Shown: positions 26,344 to 34,206 of the stretch, piece after piece
Position numbering within the stretch: the stretch's first letter is position 1
How the letters are laid out: the number at the start of each line of letters is the position of its first letter
From: Amycolatopsis sp. WQ 127309
GTDB taxonomy: Bacteria; Actinomycetota; Actinomycetes; Mycobacteriales; Pseudonocardiaceae
Reading direction: 5' to 3'
Length of the DNA stretch: 64,000 nt
Assembly: GCF_023023025.1 (NCBI RefSeq)
Contig: NZ_CP095481.1
Coordinates: 9,809,001 to 9,873,000 of the forward strand
Made by a program: the position numbers and the translations under genes
The notes under the pieces: generated by a model
Database searches by the model: none
Told to the model about the DNA's origin: nothing
The model's input: the letters and a program-made list of their open reading frames with translations, nothing else

Positions 26344-26385
26344 ACCGGCACCGGTCCGTAGCCCCATGACACTCAAGGAGGAGCC

Positions 26386-27579
26386 ATGACCAGCGTGGCC
26401 ACCACGGTCGACCTCACAGATCCGTCGTTCTGGGCCACCGAGGACTGCCACCAGGTGCTACGGGCGCTGCGCCACGCGGCGCCCGTGCACCTGATCGAGT
26501 CCGCCGAGGAAGGACCGCTGTGGTGTGTCCTGTCGCACCAGCTCGCGAGTGCCGTGCTCAACGACGCGACGACGTTCAGCTCGCAGAAGGGATCCCTGCT
26601 CGGGGCCGGCAAGGGCAAGACTCCCGCCGGCGCCGGCAAGATGATGGCGCTCACCGATCCCCCGAAGCACCGCGACCTGCGCCGGCTGGTGATGCCGTTC
26701 TTCACCAAGAGCAAAGCGGCCGAACTCACCCCCCGCGTGCACCAGCTGACCGCCGGTGTCGTCCGAGCCGCGATGGACCGTGGCGATACCGACTTCGTCC
26801 GCGGCATCAGCACCACGACACCCCTGACCGTGATGTGCGACCTGATCGGCGTGCCCGAAGACGACCGCGACCACGTCGTCCGTCTCTGCGACGCGGCGTT
26901 CCTGGGTGACACCGCGGCAACCCGCAGCGCGGCACACCAGAACCTGCTGCCCTACCTGTTCCAGCTGGCCCTGCGGCGACGCGCCGACCCGCGCGAGGAC
27001 ATCATCAGCACGCTGGCCACCCACCGCATCGACGGCGACCTGCTCCCGCTGGAGGAGGTGCTGCTCAACTGCGACAACATCCTCGTGGGCGGGATCCAAA
27101 CCGTCCGGCACACCGCTACGATGGCGATGCTCGCACTGATCGACCACCCCGAGGCGTGGGCAGAGCTGGGCGCGCGGACCTGCGACTCCGCGCTCGCCGT
27201 GGAGGAACTCCTGCGGTGGACCTCGGTGGGCCTGCACGTGCTGCGCACCGCGACCCGCGATGTCGAGCTGGCGGGCCGGAAAATCCGCTCCGGCGACCGG
27301 GTCGTGGTGTGGCCGCCGGCCGCGAACCGCGACGAGACGGAGTTCGACGCACCGACCCAGCTGAACCTGCGGCGATCACCCAACCGCCACCTCGCCTTCG
27401 GCTGGGGCCCCCACTACTGCATCGGCGCCCCGCTGGCCCGCGTCGAACTGGCCGGCCTGTTCACCACCCTCGCGCACCAAGCCGAACACCCCGGTCTGCA
27501 GGCCCCGCCGCGGTACAACCAGTCCATCATCAACTTCGGCCTCGACACCCTGGAAGTCCGCCTTTCACCACGACCGTGA
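26386..27579 (+). CDS. Cytochrome P450 with altered I-helix acid
   Basis: A 397-aa soluble bacterial P450. The heme loop FGWGPHYCIGAP carries the Cys ligand, the K helix has EELLR (ExxR), and the C-terminal region ends LEVRLSPRP. In the I helix the usual [AG]Gx[DE]T reads VGGIQTVRHT: the threonine remains but the acid that normally pairs with it is Gln. That affects proton delivery in many P450s, though substituted acids occur among enzymes acting on carrier-bound amino acids. As the last tailoring enzyme in the NRPS operon it probably hydroxylates a T-domain-bound residue or the peptide. AGGAGGAG precedes the ATG. Confidence 0.9.
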   Translation: MTSVATTVDLTDPSFWATEDCHQVLRALRHAAPVHLIESAEEGPLWCVLSHQLASAVLNDATTFSSQKGSLLGAGKGKTPAGAGKMMALTDPPKHRDLRRLVMPFFTKSKAAELTPRVHQLTAGVVRAAMDRGDTDFVRGISTTTPLTVMCDLIGVPEDDRDHVVRLCDAAFLGDTAATRSAAHQNLLPYLFQLALRRRADPREDIISTLATHRIDGDLLPLEEVLLNCDNILVGGIQTVRHTATMAMLALIDHPEAWAELGARTCDSALAVEELLRWTSVGLHVLRTATRDVELAGRKIRSGDRVVVWPPAANRDETEFDAPTQLNLRRSPNRHLAFGWGPHYCIGAPLARVELAGLFTTLAHQAEHPGLQAPPRYNQSIINFGLDTLEVRLSPRP

Positions 27580-27680
27580 GCAGCCCAGAGCGGAACTCAT
27601 CGCACACCTGCACGCCGGCGCCGCCGAGCTGCGACGGCTGCTCGACCTGCTCACCCACCGGAACGAAGAAGAGGCACCTC

Positions 27681-28249
27681 GTGGCTGACCACCGCACCGA
27701 CGGCGCGTGGGACCTGATCGTCACGCCCTGGCACCTCGACGAGCACATCCCCGCCTTTCCGATTCCCGCCACCGCAACCGAGGTTGTCAGCCCGGTTCTC
27801 CCCGCCGGCCCCGTCCCCGCCCGGATGAACCTGCTACACCGGGCCGCCTTCGACGCGATGACACAGGCCGCCGAGCCCCTGGTGCTCTCCGGCGATTGCC
27901 CCACCTCCCGCGCATCGGTGGCGGTGCTGCAGCGCCGCCACCCCGACCTGGCCGTGCTGTGGCTCGACGCCCACGGCGACTTCAACACCCCACCATCTCG
28001 ACCAGCGGCTACGTCGGCGGCATGGCACTGGCCATGCTGACCGGCCGCACACCCGGCCTGTTCGACGACACACTCGGCCTGCGACCCATCCCCGACACCA
28101 GCATCGTGCTCGCCGACGTCACCGCCGCCCACATCGCCTACGCCTGGCTACCCGAGCACGTCGACGACCACACCAGCCGCCAGACGATCACCCCCCTCAC
28201 CACAGCACTCGACGCCGACCTGACATGGCACGAATCCGCCGGCAGCTGA
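27681..28249 (+). pseudogene. Ureohydrolase (arginase/agmatinase family), frameshifted and shortened
   Basis: The GTG start at 27681 follows GAAGAGG. The first 105 codons show the ureohydrolase N-terminal part: LVLSGDCPTS at the first metal motif and LWLDAHGDFNTP, the DAHxD metal ligands. After AAC ACC CCA at about 27991 the frame shifts; the family continuation TISTSGYVGGMALAML is in the next frame. One C missing from the CCCC run explains it. Even when repaired, the protein ends at about 190 residues and lacks the third metal motif SxDxDxxDP, so it would be inactive. A small overlapping frame (27578-27680) reads AELRRLLDLLTHRNEEE, of unknown meaning. It probably once supplied an Orn/Arg-related precursor. 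Confidence 0.7.
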
Positions 28250-29077
28250 CCGTCCAGTCAGGCGCCCGCCCTCGCGAGCCGAACGCGGCCGCTACGACAC
28301 TCGCAACGCCGGGACCGCACGCAGAAACTGCGAAAGCTGAGCAGCGAGACCATCGACCTCCGAGTGGGCGTCAGAGTTGTGGCGCCGGATCCGTTTGACG
28401 GTAGGAAGATGCCGTGAACGCCCGGTGCGCGCCGAGCAGCATCCGCCGGATGTCGACCACGACACCGGATGAGCCAGAGTTCGATCTCCATGGAGTGGAT
28501 CGCGGAACTCGCCGCGCTCGCCGACGCGCTGTCGTGGACGCGGAGCGCGGTTGGGACAACGTCTCGTCGGCGCTCACAACCAAGCGCGAAGCGGCGGGCG
28601 TCGACGCCATCGCGGTCGCCTTCAACTACCGCCGCCTGCAGCAGAGGCTCGCCAACCAGCTCGCCACCGGCAGCTCCGAGTACACGAAGTCCGAAGACCG
28701 GCTCATGCTCAAGGCGAACACGAAGAGTTTCACGTCGAGCTCCTGAGACGTCCGGCGCAAGAGCTACCGCCCAGTTCGCACACGCCTTCTGTGTCCCTTG
28801 CCGAGCAGCCGAAGGAATCCCGATCCCGAACGAACGAGCCAGAACTCTTCACCTTCGCGACGCGAGCGAGACCGGACTCGAATTCCAGGGCAACGACATC
28901 GCAGAACGCCACCATCCGCAGATGATCGCGATCTCGGTCACGAATCCGCACCAGCGCACGGAAACCGGCAATCACCGTTTTGATAAATGTTCCGTTTCGC
29001 TCCAGGAATTCCCCCTGGTCAAGACTTGGTACAGCTATCGTAAATCCGCAGGGGGTGACGACGGTGGCCAGGTCCAG
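28250..29077. other. Intergenic with decayed coding fragments
   Basis: No intact gene. Plus-strand pieces in three frames between 28469 and 28760 give coherent helical text (MEWIAELAALADALS, then VAFNYRRLQQRLANQL and TKSEDRLMLKANTK, then EFHVELLRRP), so a small protein gene may have decayed here. I do not recognise it. The remaining 300 bases lead to the regulator at 29078. Confidence 0.4.
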
Positions 29078-30613
29078 GTGACTGAAGCATCCTCGGGTGC
29101 CGACTCGGCCGGCCGCGCCAGTAACTTGGTCGCGCTGGGCCGGCTGTCCACCGGGCCTCGAGCGGTCGACGCGATCCTCGATTGGCTCGCCGGTCGCACC
29201 GGAGGCACAGTCGCGCTGCTCGGTGTCGACGGCAGAGCCATCGCCGCTCCACCGGGCAGGCCCCGCCCCCGTCCGGCGATCCGGACCGCCGTCGCCTCGG
29301 CAATAGCCGACATGCAGCGACGCGGGACATCCTCGGCCGTGCTCGGTGGAGAGGCGGGCACCATCGACCTCGTCTGTCTCGGCACGGTGACCGACCCGCC
29401 GAAATCGGAAGCCGGGACGGCGGGCCAAGCCCCCTACTTGATAGTCACGGGCTGGGAGGACCGCAGGCACGGTGCGCTGCTCACCGACACCTGCCGCATC
29501 CTCGGCCTGTGCTGGAGACTGGAGGAGGCCGAACGCACCCTCCGACGGGTGGCCTCGGCGACAGCGCACAGCCGCGAGGCCGTGCTCCACCTGCTCATGA
29601 TCGGCAGTCTGGCCGCCGCGCGACGGATCGCCGCGGCCCTGAGACCCGAGCTTTCGAACCTCGTCTACGTGTACGTCGTGGAATGCCCGGCCCGACAACG
29701 CCACCAAGTCGCGGATCGGATCGAGCGCTTCGCGCGAGGGCGGGCGTGGATCGTGCCTTGCCCTGTCCGTCCCAATCACTTGATCGCGCTCGTGCCGCCC
29801 GACCCGGACGACAACCTTGCCGGGCTCTCCCTGCGCCGTGTGCACCTGGACCAGCTGATCGCCGAAAACGTCCCCCAGTCCCGAATCGGGGCGAGTGCGG
29901 AAGTGCCGCTGCGCGAGACCGCGATCGGCTACGAGCAAGCGTTCCACGCCTTGGCCGTGGCCCGCGGTGTCCCCGGCAGATACGCCCGGTTCGACCGGCA
30001 CACAGACCTCACTCCGTTCATCGGCGGCTCCGGACCTGCCTGGGCGGCCGGGCTCCTGATGCCTTGCCTGTCCCACACCCCAGCGCGGCGGGCCGACCCT
30101 GGGGCCGAGGAACTCTTGGCCACCCTGAACTCCTGGCTCGCCTTCGACAACGGCGCCAGCCGCCACCTCAAGATCCACCGCAACACCCTCTCCGCCCGCC
30201 TACGGCTCCTCGACGAGCTGCTCGGTCTGGATCTCACCCACGTCGCCGACCAGTCGGCCGCCTGGCTCGCGCTGCGGCTGCATTCCGTTCGCCGCATACA
30301 CTCCCCGCCGCCGGAAGCGGACCGGACGGTCACGCTCGACGCCCTGCTTGCCACTCCAGGGGCGGGCGTCTGGGCCCGGTCTCGACTACACCCCCTCGAA
30401 TGGGGCGGCCCGTCTGCCGGCGTGGAGACGGTCCGGGCCTGGCTGCGCGCCGACACCCGGCTTCCCGCGACCGCCGCGGCCCTTGGCATCTCCGGTCCGG
30501 CCACGCGCAAGCGGCTGGCCAGGGTCGAACAGGCTCTCGGACGCTCCCTGCTGCACGCGCCCAGCGCCAAACACGAGCTGTGGCTGGCCATGCGGGCGCT
30601 CGGTTCAGTGTGA
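29078..30613 (+). CDS. PucR/CdaR-like helix-turn-helix regulator
   Basis: About 511 aa from the GTG at 29078; the reading frame is open further upstream but that part has no credible coding character. The N-terminal half (VDAILDWLAGRTGGTVALLG) resembles a GAF-like sensor. The middle carries a GGDEF-like CdaR region (LVYVYVVECPARQRHQ, SRIGASAEVPLRETAIGYEQAFHAL). A PucR-type C-terminal helix-turn-helix follows, with RHLKIHRNTLSARLRLLDEL, and then a further HTH-like stretch LPATAAALGISGPATRKRLARVEQAL. It lies between the NRPS cluster and the secreted-protein trio, on the same strand as both, and could control either. The start is uncertain. Confidence 0.65.
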   Translation: MTEASSGADSAGRASNLVALGRLSTGPRAVDAILDWLAGRTGGTVALLGVDGRAIAAPPGRPRPRPAIRTAVASAIADMQRRGTSSAVLGGEAGTIDLVCLGTVTDPPKSEAGTAGQAPYLIVTGWEDRRHGALLTDTCRILGLCWRLEEAERTLRRVASATAHSREAVLHLLMIGSLAAARRIAAALRPELSNLVYVYVVECPARQRHQVADRIERFARGRAWIVPCPVRPNHLIALVPPDPDDNLAGLSLRRVHLDQLIAENVPQSRIGASAEVPLRETAIGYEQAFHALAVARGVPGRYARFDRHTDLTPFIGGSGPAWAAGLLMPCLSHTPARRADPGAEELLATLNSWLAFDNGASRHLKIHRNTLSARLRLLDELLGLDLTHVADQSAAWLALRLHSVRRIHSPPPEADRTVTLDALLATPGAGVWARSRLHPLEWGGPSAGVETVRAWLRADTRLPATAAALGISGPATRKRLARVEQALGRSLLHAPSAKHELWLAMRALGSV

Positions 30614-30759
30614 CCACCGCCCCGACCACTGGTCATCGGGAAACCGCCGCGCCCGCTCACTGTGCACACTGCGACTCGCCACGGCGCGCACCGAATGCCT
30701 AGCTTGGTCATTGCTGTCGAAGCACGGGGCGAGGACCTCGACAACGTGGGGAGATTCAG

Positions 30760-31275
30760 ATGAAGACACGGCGGATGCTTTCTCTGCTTGCCGTAGTGCT
30801 CGCTCTGACCGCGTCGCTGGTGACGGCGGCACCGGCTCAAGCCGCGCAGCCGACCACACTCACCGACGGCAGCGCTTCGGCACTGACGAACAAGGGACAA
30901 CCGAGCCCGACCGGCATCGCCGCGATGGCTTGGACCCCGTCGATGAGTCCCTTTTATTCGCCCGCCGAGTTCGCCGGCCGTGACATGAGTACCGAGGAGC
31001 GCAACTACTGGCTCAACAATTGCCCGCCCCAGGACGCGTGCGTTGCCGTAGGCGAGGGCAACGGCCTGCACACGGTCTTCTTCATCACGAGGTGCGACCA
31101 ACGTACGCTCTCCAACTTCATCGGCGACGGCGCCGTCACCAACACCCAGATCGACAACGCTCAAGTCGTGCTGAAATACCAGGACGGAACAAAAGTGCGA
31201 ACCATCGACGCGAACAGCAAACCGACGCCGGTGCGCGTCGACTGGGATCCCATCTATTACCTGGATCCTTGCTGA
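30760..31275 (+). CDS. Secreted I36-like small protein, copy 1
   Basis: A 171-aa pre-protein. The signal peptide is residues 1-30 (KTRRM, hydrophobic core, AQAA cleavage). The mature domain has NNCPPQDACVAVGEGNGLHT, a second strand block ending TRC, then TLSNFIGDGAVTNTQ and a C-terminal DPIYYLDPC. This CPxxxxC-V-x(5)G ... C ... N-Q order is the layout of the peptidase-inhibitor I36 (SMPI) / beta-gamma-crystallin-like family in actinomycetes. Two disulphides are likely. It is the first of three tandem paralogues. Similarity to I36 is by eye and moderate. Confidence 0.7.
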   Translation: MKTRRMLSLLAVVLALTASLVTAAPAQAAQPTTLTDGSASALTNKGQPSPTGIAAMAWTPSMSPFYSPAEFAGRDMSTEERNYWLNNCPPQDACVAVGEGNGLHTVFFITRCDQRTLSNFIGDGAVTNTQIDNAQVVLKYQDGTKVRTIDANSKPTPVRVDWDPIYYLDPC

Positions 31276-31333
31276 CCGGAAGCCTGCAGCAGTGCCGGAA
31301 CCAGCAGAATCCGTCACGACCCGAGGGAGACAA

Positions 31334-31798
31334 ATGTATACACACGCAATTCGTACGCTCTCGGCCGTTTCAGTCATGATCGGCGCGTTGCTCGTCGGAA
31401 CCACGGAGACCGCCGGCGCCGGCATGGCCGACCTGAAGCAGAACCGCATCGATCGCTACCTTTCAGAAATCTCCGGCAGCTATCAAATATCCGCCGATAG
31501 GATCAGCATCCCAGGCGGGTACATGACCGTGGGGAGCGCGGTCCGCAAACCGTGCTCGCAAGGTTGGCTCTGCGTCTGGAAATACGACAACGGGTTCGAC
31601 TCCAAGCAGTACTACCGCTGCGGAACGTACGCACTGAAGAACTGGATCGGCTACGGCGGACTGGAGAACAACCAGACAGAAGGTACTGTGTCATTGTTCC
31701 AGGATCAGAACAAGAAAACGCTCTGGAAATCCGTCGCGTACGATTTCCACAATGACGTGGTTTACTGGACGCCGATCTACTACATCACACCCTGCTGA
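31334..31798 (+). CDS. Secreted I36-like small protein, copy 2
   Basis: A 154-aa pre-protein starting at the ATG 31334 behind GAGGGAG. The signal peptide covers about residues 1-30 (ending TAGAG). The mature part has PCSQGWLCVWKYDNGFDSKQ, then YYRCGTYALKNWIGYGG and LENNQTEGTVSLFQD. This is the clearest I36 match of the trio, because CVW followed by a Gly turn and an N-N-Q-T-x-G block is characteristic of SMPI-type inhibitors. It ends PIYYITPC, like its neighbours. It is divergent from copies 1 and 3 and carries an extra 45-residue N-terminal region. Strong hairpin immediately downstream. Confidence 0.75.
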   Translation: MYTHAIRTLSAVSVMIGALLVGTTETAGAGMADLKQNRIDRYLSEISGSYQISADRISIPGGYMTVGSAVRKPCSQGWLCVWKYDNGFDSKQYYRCGTYALKNWIGYGGLENNQTEGTVSLFQDQNKKTLWKSVAYDFHNDVVYWTPIYYITPC

Positions 31799-31807
31799 GC
31801 CACCTCC

Positions 31808-31849
31808 GCCGCGCGCGTACCCCTTCCTGGGGAGGGGTACGCGCGCGGC
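31808..31849 (+). terminator. Long perfect hairpin after the second I36-like gene
   Basis: A 17-bp perfect stem (31808-31824 with 31833-31849, left arm beginning GCCGCGCGCGTACCCC) closes over the 8-base loop TCCTGGGG. It begins ten bases after the stop codon at 31798. There is no T-tract, as is common for actinomycete terminators. It would also act on transcripts from the other side. Confidence 0.8.
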
Positions 31850-31961
31850 GCCCAACGTCGCCGAATTCCGCAAGTGCGCCGACATTGCCAGCGATACCAC
31901 ATTTGGATAGGTGCCACTAAAACGACATTGACCATTCGGCAAAACAAATAAGGATGTCACC

Positions 31962-32489
31962 ATGAATTTTACGGATAACGAACTGCGTGCTCGCTGGCGC
32001 CGGACACGAAGGGGCGGAGCCGCGCTCGCCGCCCTGCTTTCACTGTCCACGCTGATAGCACCCGTAGCACAGGCAGCCGGATCATCGGACCAGCAGCGCG
32101 CCGGCGCGGGCGGCAGCACGTCACAGGCTTGGTCCCCTTCATTGACTCCGTTTTGGCCCAACGGCCAGAACGGCGGAACGAAGGAAGCCGTATTTCCGAA
32201 TACAAGCACTGCGGCACGGGACAGGATTCTCAACAACTGTCCACGCGGGTTCCTGTGCATCGCCGACGGCGAAGGCGACGGACAACACACAGTTTACGAA
32301 CTCTTCTACTGCAACGAACGCACCCTCTCCAACTTCATCGGGCGTGGTGCAGCCACGAACAATCAGGTAGGCGAAAATGCGGCGATCTTGTACCAAGACC
32401 GTTATCTGATGCGGACCATCGACCCCAACAACGCCCCGGTCCGCCTCGACGACTGGGGTCCCGCGTACTTCCTGGACCCCTGCCTCTGA
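31962..32489 (+). CDS. Secreted I36-like small protein, copy 3
   Basis: A 175-aa pre-protein with a basic N-terminus (RARWRRTRRGG), a hydrophobic signal core and probable cleavage after AQAA near residue 39. The mature domain closely follows copy 1: LNNCPRGFLCIADGEGDGQH, YCNERTLSNFIGRGAATNNQ, RTIDPNNAPVR and WGPAYFLDPC. The NCP-x-G-x-LC start is again I36-like. It has its own upstream region beyond the 17-bp hairpin, AT-richer than its surroundings, so it is probably transcribed separately from copies 1 and 2. Confidence 0.72.
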   Translation: MNFTDNELRARWRRTRRGGAALAALLSLSTLIAPVAQAAGSSDQQRAGAGGSTSQAWSPSLTPFWPNGQNGGTKEAVFPNTSTAARDRILNNCPRGFLCIADGEGDGQHTVYELFYCNERTLSNFIGRGAATNNQVGENAAILYQDRYLMRTIDPNNAPVRLDDWGPAYFLDPCL

Positions 32490-33135
32490 TACCGCGACCG
32501 AACTCCGCGATGAAGGTCGGATGGCTGCCCCGAAAGCTGCTGTGTCGCGTCAAGGCGCCGCGAGGTTGCCCTGAGATTCGCAGACGTGGTCTTGGAGGGT
32601 GGTTCGCTCGAGGAGTTCATGTGCGTCGCGAGAGGTCTTGCTTTCAGCACCACGTTCCGAGGATCTCGGACCGATCGGAGCCGGGTTCCGGCCGACCGAG
32701 CCGTCGCAGCTTTACGTCAGCAACGCCACGCGGGCGCCGGAAACGGGACGGTGTCGGCGTTCCGGGAGGGCCGCGGCGGTGTGCTGTCGGCGATCGGCGC
32801 GTCCCCGTACGCCAACCAGCAGACCAACGCCTCCGGGTTCGCGGCGTTGTCCCCAAAATGGAGGGCAGCTCCGCGCCTTTCCCTGCGGGGCCTCGGCCAG
32901 GTCCTCACGAAGCTGGCCGGCCATCGCCGCAAGCTCGACAGCGATCCGGGAAGCGCACCTTTGCCGTGGAGTAACAGCGGGCACGCTTGCGGCAACCACT
33001 AGTCATGGATCCCGTCACCCTGGGTTTGGCCTGAGCACGGCTCACTGGCGACGTCGACCCTGTACGCACAGTGGCGAACACCGGGCCGCACCTCACGCAA
33101 GCCGCCGCGTAGCAACCAGGGGTGAAATCACCACG
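32490..33135. other. No recognisable gene
   Basis: A 646-bp stretch between the secreted-protein trio and the Wadjet operon. Frames on both strands up to 138 codons exist; a Cys-containing minus frame (32905-33096) was considered and not supported. It marks the left edge of the defence island. Confidence 0.45.
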
Positions 33136-34206
33136 TCACCGGTCACCGAACCAGTCGGCGAGGCCCGTCGCCGCCAAGACCTCGACGCCGACGTTCTCCT
33201 GGACCACCCGAGCACCGGACCGGGCGATCGCCAGGCTCGGCTCTCCCAGCGGGCCACCCAGCCACTCCTGGGCCCAAATGACCGTTTCGCCGCTCATCCG
33301 TGGCGAGCGCCCGCTCGGCGTCGTCCTGCCGTGCTCCAGCGCGAGGCCGTACAGTCCATAAGCTGGCCGAAGGTCCTCAAATCCGAGGTCAGATACGCAC
33401 TGCCAAGCGGATCGGGCGATCCGGAACCCTCCTGCGTCGATGTCGCCGAAGTACCGGCAAGAGTTCGGTCGTTCACCACTAGCGGCGAGGGTTCGCAACC
33501 GGGTGCTCACCTGGTTTCCGGAGCCCCAGATGACTTGGCCGTCGAAGCTCAGCTCCGCCGCGCGACGCGACAGCGAGACGTAGGTCGTGTAGTTCTCGAC
33601 GAGTAGCCACGTTCCGCTGTCGCCGAGGATCTGGCGGTGCACCGGCGGCCAGCACGGCTCGCACTCCAGCAGCTCAAGGGAGAGCCGCTCCGGCCGGAAC
33701 AGGGAGCCGAACAGCCAGCTCTCCAGGGCCTTGTCGTCACCGGTGATCTCGAGCGACCGTTCCCGGATCGGCACGACCACGCCACGACGCCGGGGCAGCC
33801 AAGCGTTCACGAGCGCGAGGCACGCCCGTTCCGACGCACTCCACTCCCCGCGTTCGTCGCCGAGCGCCGCCCAGCCGAGGTCCGCGTGCCAAACGATCGA
33901 CGCTCGTGTCTCCGTCTGCGCCGACGGCGCTCCCCGCCGGGTGACGTATGCGGGCAACGGTGGGTCCGCACGGCGGTCGGTTCGGGTCTTCGGGAGGTCG
34001 ATCACCCCCTCGTCTGCGAGGGACGTGATCGCTGTGAGCACCCGGCGGCGCCAGTGCACCGAGACCGCCGCGCTGTGGTCGACCTTCGCCGCCGCCGAAA
34101 GGACAACCTCAAGTGGCACGCGCCGGAGACCGTACTCGCGAACGGCCTCGGCGATCGAGGCGGTCAACGTCGGCTCAGGGCTCACGACGCACCGACGAGG
34201 CGACAT
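33136..34206 (-). CDS. jetD: Wadjet JetD, Toprim nuclease subunit
   Basis: A 356-aa protein with the JetD (DUF3322/DUF2220-type) layout: an N-terminal winged-helix arm, then a Toprim domain with the glutamate motif TWLLVENYTTYVSL, VIWGSGNQVSTRL, and the metal motif YFGDIDAGGF (DxD). JetD is the nuclease of Wadjet, which cuts small circular plasmid DNA after extrusion by the JetABC SMC complex. The ATG at 34206 overlaps JetC by 32 bases; an in-frame GTG at 34185 is an alternative with an 11-base overlap. It is the last gene of the operon. All catalytic acids expected for Toprim are visible. Confidence 0.88.
   Translation of the reverse strand: MSPRRCVVSPEPTLTASIAEAVREYGLRRVPLEVVLSAAAKVDHSAAVSVHWRRRVLTAITSLADEGVIDLPKTRTDRRADPPLPAYVTRRGAPSAQTETRASIVWHADLGWAALGDERGEWSASERACLALVNAWLPRRRGVVVPIRERSLEITGDDKALESWLFGSLFRPERLSLELLECEPCWPPVHRQILGDSGTWLLVENYTTYVSLSRRAAELSFDGQVIWGSGNQVSTRLRTLAASGERPNSCRYFGDIDAGGFRIARSAWQCVSDLGFEDLRPAYGLYGLALEHGRTTPSGRSPRMSGETVIWAQEWLGGPLGEPSLAIARSGARVVQENVGVEVLAATGLADWFGDR

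Noticed and set aside
32905..33096. Minus frame with CRKRARCYST and CRACGDG, possible zinc-finger or HNH remnant
   Set aside because: It is too short, has no conserved catalytic His, and no adjacent frame continues it.
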